Under the pieces are notes generated by a model. It did not search any database. It had not been told where the DNA came from and was given only the letters and a program-made list of their open reading frames with translations. A stretch of 64,000 nt of DNA from Brachypterus glaber (Eukaryota > Arthropoda > Insecta > Coleoptera > Kateretidae): the NCBI GenBank assembly GCA_958510825.1, contig OY294046.1:806001-870000 (forward strand). Direction: 5' to 3'. How positions within the stretch are numbered: position 1 is the first letter of the stretch; every line of letters begins with the position of its first letter. Below, piece by piece: positions 1-10,314 of the stretch. Made by a program: the position numbers and the translations under genes.

Positions 1-390
1 TATCTCGCGGTTTTGTTTCTTTTGCTTTCCCCTTTTAATTTTTTTTAAAGCTCGCATTCATGCAATTTTTTTTTGTTTATCGATTTGGAGCAAGCAAAAA
101 CGCCGGTTGCAAAGGAGAAGTGTGCCATAATAAGACGTTTTCTGTCAAGAAAGAGCACACGTGTTTTAAGCATTTCTCTTCTAGTTAATAAATGTGTCAA
201 AATTAGACAAAATAGACGGTCGGACACCAACTAAAGAATAACAATTTACAACAGATTTTTTTTTGTCGCCACTCTTTTTGTTGACAAAAAACTTTTTAAG
301 GAACTCTAATTAGGAGGTCTGTTAACCGCTGGGGTGTTTTATCGGACCTTTGTGACGTGAGGCAAAAGGGACTTACTTGTATTGTTCCAG

Positions 391-654
391 GTGTCTTCTT
401 GTACTTGGGCCCAAGATGATGTTTCCTCGGAGAAATGGCGTAAGCCCTATTTGCAACTCGTTCTACGCGAAATGTTATTTATTGGATGTATTTTCCAGAG
501 CGTGATTCATTACGAATAACTATTGTTTTTTTTGTTCTTAGGAAGCGATAGTGGCGTGAGTATCGCGCCCCCGACGAATTTAACGTATTGCCCGGACCGT
601 GCTGTTTTACGAACTCATTCAAATTACCCTGAAATATCGCCTGAAGCCAAGTAG
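391..654 (+). CDS. Possible pair of exons of an unrecognised gene
   Basis: Low-confidence gene model in less AT-rich, apparently single-copy DNA. A pyrimidine-rich stretch ending in CAG at 390 could be a splice acceptor. The frame starting GTG TCT TCT is open to a GTAAGC donor-like site at 440. A second acceptor (T-rich tract then TTCTTAG) ends at 541. The 102-base intron would join C to GA as an arginine codon, so the phases agree, and the second exon stays open for 36 codons to TAG at 652-654. The translation is not repeat-like or low-complexity, but I do not recognise it. The first frame also stays open past the donor to 519, and GTGAGT at 556 is a competing donor. Open frames of this length are not rare by chance. 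Confidence 0.22.
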
Positions 655-1005
655 TACGTCATGCGCATGAAACCTTATATTTGTCCGTATAAGGGACTTA
701 TCCAAATCTACTATATACATAATGAAGACTAAACAAGGTCAGTTTATACGAAAAAACTCACGATAACTCAAGAACGCCTTAAGTTAGAGACTTATTGGGA
801 ACACAGCTTTGTTCCCAAGAGTTTTCGCTTCGGATAATTTTTAATGAAAATAGGAGATGGAGCAAGAGCCCTAGAAGTGAAAAAAGTATAAACTCCATAT
901 TTTTTTTTTGCATTAGCGGTTGAATGTGTGACAAAACAAAAATGTTGCGATTTGTGACAATCAATTGTTTTAGACATTTTTTTTTCTGAAAACGCGTGGA
1001 AATAG

Positions 1006-1202
1006 ATTTCGAAACGTGTGGCGCCCTTGGTCTAGAACCGATATGGCAACTGCACCGTGGAGGCGGCAAGATTTCTTTGCTAATGCCCCACATCAGTAGG
1101 AAATATATGTTTATATTTATTACTGCCGGTGTCTATTTATTTACAATAATAATATTTCATTTTGTTTATTTAAATACTAGACGTAAAAAACTCACGGTGT
1201 GA
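1006..1202 (+). CDS. Possible terminal exon with one membrane segment
   Basis: An open frame ends at TGA 1200-1202. Its C-terminal half reads as one strongly hydrophobic segment (about residues 42-58 of the frame, rich in F, I, V and Y) followed by the basic tail NTRRKKLTV, the pattern of a single-pass membrane protein with a short cytosolic end. A T-rich tract followed by AATAG at 1005 could be its acceptor. A stop at 987-989 in this frame rules out a much longer exon. An AATAAA lies near 1289. The phase does not obviously match the possible exons at 391-654. I do not recognise the protein, and it could be a chance open frame. Confidence 0.2.
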
Positions 1203-1306
1203 ACTACGAGTTGACAGAATTTTGTCAAAACAAAAACAATGAATCTAAAAACAATGCTGACCAAAAAATATTGATGGGGAGCTTACTTAATAAAAAACTT
1301 CACATA

Positions 1307-1968
1307 TCGTCCACTAAAGGCTCTAGTTGTCTAACTCCAAATTTTTCAAAAATGAGATTTTTATCAAATTTGCTTCATTATCTGATTACCAACATACTTA
1401 GAAAAAAAAAAAGTTGCATTAACCAATATCAGCCTCAAAAAATGCAAAAATGTAAATATTTTAAGTCGCTAAGTGTCTAACTCCATCATATGATTGTGAG
1501 AAAACAATTAAATGAGAACTGTCACTAAAGTCAAACTATTTCTCGACAACAGGGGATCCCGTTTCAAATATTTGTTAATTTACTGTTTGATGATAATTAT
1601 AATTATTGCCATTAATAATGTATATATATTATGCCTACCTAGTAGTAATATTATACATTAAATATAAAAATATAAATTTTTTGTAATAATATTACGCGAT
1701 ATAATACGATAGGTATCCTCTTTTATCTTCCCTTGGAGTTAGACCATTAATGAATTTAGATTCTGTGGTTAAAATTTAATTTTCAAATAATTTATATAAA
1801 ATAGATAACAATGAAAAGTTTTAAATACATTAACACATTTCAAACATTTTTACCTGTGAACAAGCTAGTTTTAAAGTTCTAAATTGCTATAATTAAGTTT
1901 TAAATCGTTTTTTACGTCTCCTGAAAAATATGACGTTTTGGAGTTAGACCGTTAGAGCCTTTAGATGA

Positions 1969-1972
<4 letters not shown>
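1307..1972. repeat. Candidate foldback element with paired GAGTTAGAC motifs
   Basis: The segment CTAAAGGCTCTA followed by a TCTAACTCCA motif at about 1315-1343 recurs inverted at 1935-1963. A second, inner pair of the same motif lies at 1474-1484 and in reverse at 1734-1744. The result is a nested inverted-repeat structure of about 660 bp around an extremely AT-rich core. It carries no gene. It may be a non-autonomous DNA transposon; no target-site duplication was resolved. Confidence 0.4.

Positions 1973-2010
<38 letters not shown>
1971..2010. repeat. (AT)n microsatellite
   Basis: About 20 uninterrupted AT dinucleotides, followed by T- and A-rich sequence to about 2090. Simple repeat with no coding content. 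Confidence 0.95.
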
Positions 2011-2014
<4 letters not shown>

Positions 2015-2354
2015 TTTTTATTTTTTTTTCAATTTTTTAATTTTTTTTTCAATTTTTTTAATATTTTTTTTATTTGAAAAAAGTATTTTTTGCTGTGTAA
2101 CAAATGGCTCGAGATAAAAGAAGCGTTATAATTTTTACGAACCCGCCTGAGTTTCAATTAAAGCGCCACCTACGTGAAGATGGTGGCCACAATTGGAGAC
2201 TTCCTGGTTGATGAAATAACTAAAAATTCTTTATGAATTTGACGCTGGAAATGTCCAATTTGCCATTAAAATGCATAATATGCAATTTGAAAGCAAACAA
2301 ACAGGAACCGAATATACGGGGTGTCACAATATTTTTTTGCGACCACAAAAAGTC

Positions 2355-2581
2355 ATGAAGCTGAAGTTTGCAACGTTTTTTTGCAACGAAAATTCAAAAA
2401 GTATATTAAAGTACTAGTTTCATAACATACGATTTTATCTCACGAGTACAAGTTTAGAAAACAAGCCTCTCGCGGCGAGTTTTCTAAAGTACTAGTGCAC
2501 TAAAAACGTCTTATGGAATAAGTGTTTTAAAATACTATTCGAATTTTCGATGCAAAAAAACGTTGCAAACTTCAGCTTCAT
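2355..2581. mobile_element. Family A foldback MITE, copy A1
   Basis: Palindromic non-autonomous element starting ATGAAGCTGAAGTTTGC and ending in its inverse. The two halves are near mirror images around a GC-richer centre. It is flanked by a perfect 8-bp duplication, AAAAAGTC (2347-2354 and 2582-2589), direct evidence of transposition. No coding capacity. An 8-bp TSD fits hAT, P or Merlin, but the ATGAAGC end does not match the usual hAT YARNG start, so I leave the superfamily open. At least ten full or partial copies occur in this window. Confidence 0.9.
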
Positions 2582-2861
2582 AAAAAGTCGGATGGCATTT
2601 TTTTAATTTTTTTTTTTAGTGGCTGGTATGTTTGATCTTAGTAACACGCAACGAAACATCCCTGCAGTATGTCAGACAAGTTTTCTTTTATTGACAATGA
2701 TTCCATACTTCCATAACTTGCGTGCAGAGAACTTACTTAAAACTTTTAAGTGGTTAGTGCATGAAACGTACAAAATAGTATATTACGCACCGAGTAAACG
2801 AACCTAGTTTTTAGTGAACGAGATATGCACTGAAATGGTTTGCGTCGATGTGCGTATACTA

Positions 2862-3005
2862 TTTTCCCTACGACCTAACACACATGAAAAAAACGCAAAA
2901 ATTATGTTAAAAGTAGTTTGTCAATTTGAGGTTATGTGATTGAGTTTTACTAATTTTCTGACAGCAACGGATGGAAAATACGTACCAACTAGGTCGTAGG
3001 AAAAA
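2862..3005. repeat. Small inverted-repeat element, CCTACGACCTA ends
   Basis: CCTACGACCTA near 2868 is matched by TAGGTCGTAGG near 2992, giving about 11-bp inverted ends around about 115 bp of AT-rich sequence. It could be a single old MITE. No second copy or clear target duplication was seen. Confidence 0.3.
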
Positions 3006-3459
3006 AATAATCAAGAGTAAGTCTCTATTTTTAATTAAGGTTCCTCTTGAATAAAAAAAAACTTTACAAAGTTTTCTTGACCATGATCAAAAAAACATAC
3101 ATGTTTTACCATTGTTTAGTTAAAGAGTTGCTTGAGTGCCTAACGTCTCTCTTTTTCGATTTTGTTTTTTGATATAATATATTTGATTTTAAAAGTTAGA
3201 AAATTTCAATTTCGGCTATAAAAAATGTCTTCTCTACCTTGGTATATAATTACTATTATATGCAAAATCTTCTTCAAAGAATAATAAAAGAAAAAAAGTC
3301 ATAATAACAATAGTAATACGTATTCTATATTATATGTAGTTATACGTAAAAATATATATTTTTCATTCGAAAGGACCCTTATGAGCCTCGACTCTCGACG
3401 ACGTAAATCTCCTCGTCTTGATTTTTATCGAAATCGAGACGAGACAAAACGTGTGGGAC

Positions 3460-3762
3460 TTTTTCCTAAAATACATTGTTTTCGAGATATTGGCGTTTAA
3501 AGCAGTAAAAGTTTTTTTTTTATCATATCTCATTTATTATCCGATTTATATTTTAAATGAAAGCTGTTTTTAAGCCCTATAAAAAATGCTATATACAGTT
3601 GTTTGCTAGAATATAACGTTTTGGAGATACAGACTTTCAAACTTTAATAAATTATGCAGATGTATTAATGGTTGCCTATTCACGTGACCACACAACTTTC
3701 CTTTTCATAACGTTTCAAATTAGTGCCTAGTGCCGATGTTTTGACAAGGTTCAGCTGGTTTA
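3460..3762 (+). mobile_element. Family D Helentron-like remnant, copy D6 (partial)
   Basis: This matches only the part of family D distal to the hairpin: the stretch with GAGATATTGGCGTTTAAAGC, the GCTATATACAG block, and the end motif GTGCCGATGTTTTGACA. It is clearly more diverged than the other copies and lacks the hairpin and (GTCY)n part, so it is an old truncated relative. Confidence 0.65.
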
Positions 3763-4173
3763 AATGAAAACCTTTATTTTTCTCTTAATCCAATTAAATT
3801 TAATATATCTTTCAAACATAAAATATAAATATTTTAATCGTGTTTGTAAGTAAATACGGTAGTTCGGTAAACAAAAAAAAAGTAAGGCATCAAACGCATT
3901 TTTTGTTAAGTTTCTATTTTTGTATATTTACACTTCCTCTATCGAGTAACACATTGAACCAGTCTGTTTTTAGTTTTACCTTAAAAACCCACTTTAATTT
4001 GACTGTTTTAGTTTTTTTTTTACTTCGGTACCAAATGTGTAGAAGTATTACATTCATGATAAATATCTAGGTCAAAAAAATAAGTTACTTTTCACCACTT
4101 TTTGGTCTTTGAAAACTGTAAGTAGCACATGAGAAGATTTGGTTACGTTTTAACGCTTTAAACTAAAGGCTGA
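3763..4173. other. Unassigned AT-rich stretch
   Basis: I see no gene, structured RNA or repeat match here. A 76-codon open frame at 3840-4070 is rich in F, L and S from T-rich sequence and is not credible as a protein. Confidence 0.5.
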
Positions 4174-4766
4174 ATAGTATATTCTATAACTAGTACTACG
4201 TGTTGTAGACTATACTTTTTCTTCGACTGCAAATATAAAACACTCTATGGCTTTAAACTGCGGACAAGGTTAAATTTTTAAATAAAGCAATTAATGTTAT
4301 TTAATAATTTTATCAAATCAGTACTTAAAAAGGATTTTTATTTAATTTTAGCACATATTTACAAATTATAATGCAAAAATTGAAGGTTATGTCAGATTGT
4401 TGTGACAGATATCAGGTTTAAATATTTAACAATAAATGGAGCAGTTTTAATTTTTTGAACTAAATTGATAAAAAACTGGTCAAATATTAAAAAAACAACT
4501 AATAAACTTTATGTAATTTTAACGCAAAACTTTAAATTGCATTAAATTATTCAATATTTCATGGTAAAAATAATATATATATATATATATTTTTGCCAAT
4601 TTTGCTACAGTTTTCTTTACTTTTATAAACAAAAGATGGCACTACATGTGCTTATTTTAACACTTGATACGGAACATTCATACCATAACTAGAGCTAGAA
4701 TGGATTCATTCTGTGTTTGAAAAGTGTGTGTATTTGCTTACATTCTAAAGCAGTCGTAGAAAAAAG
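4174..4766 (+). mobile_element. Family F element, copy F1, lacking the GC hairpin
   Basis: It has the F ends: ATAGTATATTCTATAACTAG on the left and GCAGTCGTAGAAAAA on the right. It lacks the GC-rich palindromic block present in the other copies: the sequence jumps from ACTAGTA directly to CTACGTGTTGTAGACTATAC. It contains an internal (TA)n. It has no coding capacity. Confidence 0.75.
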
Positions 4767-5156
4767 TAATTCCCAACTTTAACCCTTGCAGGAAATTGCA
4801 GAAAATGTTTACAGTAAAGTGTGGAAATTTGCAAAAATTTAATAATTAGCTGGATGGAATGAGCAGCTGCTTCAAACCAGTCTTAGATGCACGGGTGCAA
4901 ATGTTCGTCTAATATTTGATATTATTACGTAGGTTTCCAATTTCAAAAAAAACAACGACAAAAATGTATAATTTTGACCGTTTGGAACCGTATTAATTGC
5001 ACATGGAACATATGTGCAGATTAATTAAAAGGTTCCAGTCGTCGAGGAGCAAGAATTTATTGAAATTTAAAAGATTCCGCTAGCTGAGGTTTAAATCAAA
5101 TCTTTAAACCGTTACCTGCTTATTTTGCTTCCATTTTAGACATACTGGAGTAAATA
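4767..5156. other. Unassigned AT-rich stretch
   Basis: No gene or recognised repeat. It separates F1 from the giant foldback E1. Confidence 0.5.
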
Positions 5157-6204
5157 CACGGTGTATTTGAAATAGGGTAGGAAATTTTAACAGATGATTC
5201 TACATCATAAAATATGACAAAAAGTTCCTATAAACATATGTCTAAAAATGCGTTATAAGGGAGCTACGTCCCTTTGAAAGTGGCTAAAAAAATCGGTTTT
5301 TATTTAATAACTCAGGAACCCTTTGAGATATATCAACAAAGTTTGGCACGTCAACTAATCCTACCAAGGCCCGTTTTTATGTGTTATTTTCATGTACTTA
5401 TTTCAACCAGGGGTGTGCGAAACGGGGGGGGCTTATCAGTTTTTTGTCCCAAACTTTTTTCTGTGTAACTTTTTTGCAATTTTATTTTTAAAATATGATT
5501 CCTCAGGTTAAAATACATAAAAAAGGTACTCTTGTTGTAATACTGTAGGATTAACGGTTTTCGAGAAAAATTCATTTGAAGGTGAAATTCCACGGTTCGA
5601 GGACGAAAAATTAAATACTAAAATGTTGAAAACCAAAATTTTAATGATGCAAGGCGAATGTACATGTATGGAAACTTTTTTTCTTAGTTTTTGATGTAGA
5701 ATAACATTGCATCATTAAAATTTTGGTTTTCGACATTTTAGTATTTAATTTTTCGTCCTCGAACCGTAAAATTTCACCTTCAAATGAACTTTTCTCGAAA
5801 ACGGTTAATCCTACAGTATTACAACAAGAGTACCTTTTTTATGTATTTTGACCTGAGGAATCATATTTCAAAAATAAAATTGCAAAAAAGTTACACAGAA
5901 AAAAGTTTGGGACAAAAAACTAATAAGTCCCCCCCGTTTCGCACACCCCTGGTTTAAATAAGTACGTGAAAATGACATAAAAAGATGGGCCTTATTAGGA
6001 TTAATTCATGTACAAAATCTCGTAAATATATCTCAAAGGGTTCTTGAGTTATTAAATAATAAACCGATTTTTTTTAGCCAATTTCAAAGGAGCGTAGCTC
6101 CCTTATGACGCATTTTTAGACATATGTTTATAAGAACTTTTTGTCATATTTTATCATGTAGAATCACCTGTTAAAATTTCCTACCCTATTTCAAATACAC
6201 CCTG
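5157..6204. mobile_element. Family E giant foldback, copy E1
   Basis: About 1.05 kb whose two halves are inverted copies of each other over about 480 bp each. The ends read TA-CACGGTGTATTTG and CAAATACACCCTG-TA, so TA is the likely target duplication. The centre holds a short unpaired segment near 5650-5710. Open frames of 60-70 codons inside occur on both strands of the palindrome and recur in E2 and E3 only because the DNA is repeated. TA targets and CAGGGTGT-type ends suggest a Tc1/mariner-like or related non-autonomous foldback. Confidence 0.88.
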
Positions 6205-6299
6205 TATAAAGAAAATATTTTCCAATAAAAATAAATACAAATCCTTTTAAAAGTCCAAACCTTATATCATATTTATATTAATATTGTAATAAATAAATA

Positions 6300-6637
6300 A
6301 ATTTTATCCAATACAGATAATGAGACAATTACCAGCTTTATTTTAAATAGATAAACTCAATAATAACCCCCGCGTGGCTTTTACTTTATTGAGTGGATAA
6401 TTATTTATTTTACCCACTCAACTGTCACTTGTCAAATTATTTTCTTGTAAATGTCATTAAAATTTATAATAAAAATATGAATTCCTAAGCTATTTATTGG
6501 ATAAAACCTTGTATGGCACTCATGGGTAAACCGATATTGCCCTCTCAAAAATTTACCTGCTTGGCTGACGCCTCGCAGGTATTTTCTCATGGACAATATC
6601 TTACTTTACCCACTAGTACCATAAATAATTATTATCG
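6300..6637 (+). mobile_element. Family K repeat, copy K1
   Basis: This matches K2 (inverted) and K3. Hallmarks are TTATCCAATACAGATAATGAG at the left (also in K2), GAGTGGATAATTATTTATTT, and a right end with ACTTTACCCACTAGTACCAT. Several internal short palindromes are visible, such as CTGCTTGGCTGACGCCTCGCAG. It is non-coding and most likely a MITE. Confidence 0.7.
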
Positions 6638-7028
6638 TATAGTGCGGAGTATGGTATTGGGGAGTAGGAATCAGTGTGATCAATTTTAGTAGATTTTGTG
6701 TGGTGTTAGTTTTTTTTTACAGATTAATATTATTAATAGTCAACAATTAAAATTTAAAAAAATAGAACTATCAACAAAAAGAAATAAAAATCTACGAACA
6801 TTGGTCTAGCTGATAGGGATGTTATGGAGTAGAGATTTTAAGGAGTGGGGGTGTTCGGAAATAGGAAAATTGAGAGTAGGAATATTAGTCTGTCATTATT
6901 TTGTTATCAAAACAACATTTTTTTTAATTTGTAATAATGGTCGCTGAAACTGAATCTGCTAATAAACCTTTTCAAACTGCACTCCGCAAGTGACACGCCC
7001 GGACGGGGCAACCGTTTTTATTTGTGTA
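6638..7028. other. Unassigned stretch
   Basis: AT-rich sequence without a recognised gene or repeat copy. Confidence 0.5.
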
Positions 7029-7435
7029 GGAGCTCTCTACAACTAGAATTATGAAACAAAAGACGTCTACCCTATCTCTATCTCATTTTTGCTACACTTT
7101 CCAGCCAACCAAATAAATACTGTATTTGTTTTTCATACAACAAATACAGTATTTATTTGGTTGGCCGGAAAGTGTAGCACTAAGCGGCACGAACGAACAT
7201 AGCTAATGTAAATCTGTAGAATAAGATAATTTTACTAAAATTTAGATGGCGCCAGTAATTTCTTTAATAAAAATATAGTTGCACTTTTCGCCCGACCAAG
7301 TAAATATTGTATTTGTTCAACAAAGAACAAATTCAGAATTTGTTTGGTTGGGTGTAAGTGGGAGTGTATGTATGTCTTCTATCCTTTTTGGGTAGAACTT
7401 TTGTCCCTGTCTAATCTAACGGGAGAAATTTCCAT
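7029..7435 (+). mobile_element. Family G element, copy G1
   Basis: About 407 bp; ends GGAGCTCTCTAC and GGGAGAAATTTCC. It contains a strong internal hairpin: ACCAAATAAATACTGTATTT near 7099 pairs with its inverse near 7140-7165, flanked by CTACACTTTCC and GGAAAGTGTAG. A second weaker hairpin lies at about 7300-7350. No coding capacity. Copies G2-G4 are close matches. Confidence 0.82.
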
Positions 7436-7507
7436 TACGTGTAAACATTTTCAGAAGACTCAAAACTTTCTCAAAAATATCAAGAATAATCTCAAAAATT
7501 GTAATTT

Positions 7508-7681
7508 TTGACAAGATTGCCAAGATTTTTTTTAGAAATTTCGGATTTTTATTTTAAAAATTTCAGCAAACATAGCACAGTTCACATTGTGAGCTTTCTA
7601 CGTTCTAGTTATAATATAAATGAAAAAATTGGGTTTACTGACCTGAGAATCTTGCTAGAAATCGGTGGAAGCCGGTGGATA
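7508..7681. other. Short T-rich unassigned stretch
   Basis: The open frame starting at 7508 runs from T-rich DNA into the GC-rich hAT-like remnant that follows. It is therefore an artefact of joining two unrelated sequences and not a gene. Confidence 0.5.
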
Positions 7682-7765
7682 GTGCCTGCGCCAGGCACCG
7701 GCCTACAGGAGGCGGGGGGTTAGGCCGCCCCCAGCCCCACAAAGGCCACATCACGTGCGCCACTG
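7682..7765 (-). mobile_element. Solo hAT-like terminus
   Basis: On the minus strand it starts CAGTGGCGCACGTGATGTGG, the CAGTGGCGCAC type of end known from hAT transposons. It continues through a GC-rich segment to the hairpin GTGCCTG-CGC-CAGGCAC at 7682-7698. Its composition contrasts sharply with the surrounding DNA. No partner end was found, so it is a fragment. Confidence 0.45.
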
Positions 7766-7958
7766 AAACAAATAACGAAAACTATTATTCACAAAGATTT
7801 ACTATTGTACTGTTCAATGTCTACTTTTGACAGTGAGAAAATACACCTTTGGCCTATATTTATTATAAACATGCAAAAATAATAAGACAACTACATCAAA
7901 AATAAATAAATTGCACTTAAATATCCAACATTTCAAACAATTTTAATTTCGGGAACAG

Positions 7959-8212
7959 CAACGAACTAACAACTCTTCTCTCTAGAATCGGCATTTCATT
8001 TGTAAAAACTGACAAAAACGTAGCCAACATATACATTTGTCTGTCTTACTCGCACAGCTTTGTTCTAACAGAGACAACAATAACAGTTACTGGTAATTGT
8101 TATTGTTCAGGCCTGAATATACCTACTATTTGTTTACAAACAAACCGAGATGTTGGCGATACTTTATATTAACGGTATGCGTATTCTACAGAGAAGAGTA
8201 TTTAGTTCGTTG
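7959..8212 (-). mobile_element. Family B hAT-like MITE, copy B1
   Basis: About 254 bp with terminal inverted repeats starting CAACGAACTAA and ending in the inverse. The flanks GGGAACAG and GGAAACAG are an 8-bp duplication with one mismatch. The CAACG end fits the YARNG rule of hAT elements, and 8 bp is the hAT duplication length. In this orientation a frame of about 70 codons runs from just inside one end to a TAA; the same frame is open in B5 and B7. Confidence 0.9.
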
Positions 8213-8337
8213 GGAAACAGCCCTTTTGCTTTTAAAATGTCGAGAAACGTAAAAAAGCAATAAAATGGAGTAAAAGTCTATTTAATTCAATTTTACGTAA
8301 GGGGAGAGAATAAAATTACGAAAATATTCCTTGCGTA

Positions 8338-8380
8338 ATGGGCTAGTCCCTTAGTTTTCATTCTAAAAGACGATAGGGTT
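8338..8380 (+). repeat. Short direct repeat shared with 9213-9255
   Basis: TGGGCTAGTCCCTTAGTTTT and the following AAAAGACGATA recur with a few changes at 9213-9255. Both lie between transposon copies. It may be an old duplicated flank or a remnant of an unidentified repeat. Confidence 0.5.
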
Positions 8381-8491
8381 ATTTAACCCAATGAAAATCC
8401 AACATGTATACAGTAAAACCATAATTATTTCTTTATTTTATACGGTTAACCTACCTATCTTTATAAATAAATCTTTAAGCTAACGTTTTTA

Positions 8492-8724
8492 ATGAAGCTG
8501 AAGTTTGCAACGTTTTTTTCTCATCGAAAATTCAAATAGTATATTAAAGCACTTATTCCATAACTCGTTTTTAACACACTAGTACTTTAGAAAACTCGCG
8601 CCGCAAGAGGCTTGATTTCTAAACTTGTACTCCTGCGCTAAAAACGTATGTTATGAAACTAGTACTTTAATATAGGTACTATCTGAATTTTCTTTGCAAA
8701 AAACGTTGCAAACTTCAGCTTCAT
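8492..8724. mobile_element. Family A foldback MITE, copy A2
   Basis: Complete palindromic copy with ATGAAGC/GCTTCAT ends. Unlike A1, A3, A5 and A11, I see no matching 8-bp flanks, so one flank has changed or the copy moved by recombination. Confidence 0.85.
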
Positions 8725-8784
8725 TTATATTTGTTATTAAAACGTCAAATTTTGACACTAAACGTAAACCTCATGGTTAGGATA

Positions 8785-9032
8785 CAACGAACTAATAACT
8801 CTTCTCTCTAGAACACCGTTAATATAAAGTATCGCCAACATCTCGGTTTGTTTGTAAACAAATAGTAGGAATATTCAGGACTGAACAATAACAGTTACAA
8901 GTAACTGTTATTGTTGTCTCTGCTAGAACAAAGCTGTGCGAGTAAGACAGACAAATGTATATGTTGGCTACGTTTTTGTCAGTTTTTACAAATGAAATGC
9001 CTATTCTAGATAAAAGAGTTATTAGTTCGTTG
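8785..9032 (+). mobile_element. Family B hAT-like MITE, copy B2
   Basis: Full-length copy with CAACGAAC/GTTCGTTG ends. It is flanked by a perfect 8-bp duplication, TTAGGATA (8777-8784 and 9033-9040). Confidence 0.93.
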
Positions 9033-9040
9033 TTAGGATA

Positions 9041-9460
9041 TCACTCATAATAACTGTATAGCTTGTTCTACGTATGCGAGACCTTTGACGTCACGATTCT
9101 TAAAGGGAAAATGATATTTGAATTAAGATTTTGATTTAAACGTATACAACATTCGTTTTTTTTTCACTTTTTAATTTAATATTGTTAAGAAAAAAGTTAA
9201 AACAACCCTATTGATGGGCTAGCCCCTTAGTTCTGATTCCAAAAGACGATACCGTTTTGCACGTGGTTTCCATTACATGCAATTTACTTCGGGACGTGTC
9301 TATTAAAACGTCGTAATAAATTATGGGCAAGACATTAAAAACTAAAATGTATCAAACTAACCAGATAACAGGGGATTTTAATTTCAATTTGCCGAGAATT
9401 TTATAACGGTAACAAAAATTTTATTTCCTTTTTCAACATTTTCTTTGTACAGATCTACAC
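9041..9460. other. Unassigned stretch
   Basis: No gene is seen. It contains the second copy (9213-9255) of the short repeat at 8338. Confidence 0.5.
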
Positions 9461-9644
9461 TGGTAAAAAGGATTTATTTGAATATGGCCAATTAAATTAT
9501 TTGGTTGTGAATAACAAATTTTATTTAAGTCAAATAAATATTTAGTTCATGTAAACAAATATTTTAATTTAAAAATGATTTATTAACGGGAACAAAATAG
9601 TTTATTTGACAGAAATAAAATTTATTTGTCACAACCAAATAAAT
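9461..9644. repeat. Imperfect foldback rich in AAATAAATTT-type blocks
   Basis: AAATTATTTGGTTGTGA near 9494-9510 is mirrored by TCACAACCAAATAAATT near 9627-9645, with AAATTTTATT-type blocks inside both arms. It is a short palindromic, non-coding unit, probably a MITE remnant. Confidence 0.4.
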
Positions 9645-9711
9645 TTGGAGTGTTACGCCCATGTTAATGGTATAGAAAAATAGCGTTACAGGGGGGGGAG
9701 TCCAAAATGAT
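9645..9711 (-). mobile_element. Family J (Harbinger-like) fragment
   Basis: This matches the interior of J1 (GGAGTGTTACGCCCATGTTA, then TAGCGTTACAGGGGGG). The terminal GGGAACGTTC arms are missing. Confidence 0.6.
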
Positions 9712-9913
9712 AAAAAATTACAAATTGAGTTTGGACCCCTATTTAGGGTAGAGAGAGGTTCAGGCTTGACGAGATCTAAAAGAATAAAAAAAAGAAGAAA
9801 AATCCAATCTCGAGTTATTGGAGTGGATGATCTCAGAGACGTCCCCATACGGGGCGGGATACCCTACAAACATGTGAAATTTGTAGAGGTGAGCTTTTTT
9901 TTTAGTCGTCAAA

Positions 9914-9984
9914 TTTACGATTACCACCAATGAAATGACGAGTGTACGCCTGAAACCAAGTATCCAGTATTTCATTGGTGGTAA
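9914..9984. repeat. Short inverted repeat, TTACCACCAATGAAAT arms
   Basis: Arms of about 16 bp at about 9920-9936 and 9969-9983 are perfect inverses separated by about 32 bases. It may be a tiny MITE or a hairpin. No gene lies here; the two minus-strand open frames overlapping it share the DNA in different frames and are not convincing. Confidence 0.45.
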
Positions 9985-10064
9985 ATGCGCGCATGCGAAA
10001 ACAAGGTTCTTTCTAGAGTGGTTCGCCTGTAAGTCTCTTGCACGTGACAAGCGAGGGTTCCCTC

Positions 10065-10314
10065 CAACGAACTAACAACTCTTCTCTCTAGAATACGCAT
10101 ACCGTTAATATAAAGTATCGCCAACATCTCGGTTTGTTTGTAAACAAATAGTAGGTATATTCAGGCCTGAACAATAACAATTACCAGTAACTGTTATTGT
10201 TGTCTCTGAACAAAGCTGTGCGAGTAAGACAGACAAATGTATATGTTGGCTACGTTTTTTTCAGTTTTTACAAATGAAATGCCTGTTCTAGAGACAAGAG
10301 TTATTAGTTCGTTG
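10065..10314 (+). mobile_element. Family B hAT-like MITE, copy B3
   Basis: Full-length copy. The flanks GTTCCCTC and GTTTCCTC are an 8-bp target duplication with one difference. Confidence 0.92.

Noticed and set aside
779..1093. Minus-strand frames of 61 and 104 codons
   Set aside because: They overlap each other and the opposite plus-strand frame, with T-run-derived phenylalanine stretches and no recognised domain.
5274..5468. Recurrent frame starting near MAKKIGFYLITQEPF in E1 and E3 (and reverse in E3)
   Set aside because: It sits in both palindrome arms of the foldback, and equal-length frames exist on the opposite strand. Conservation is explained by the recent spread of the element.
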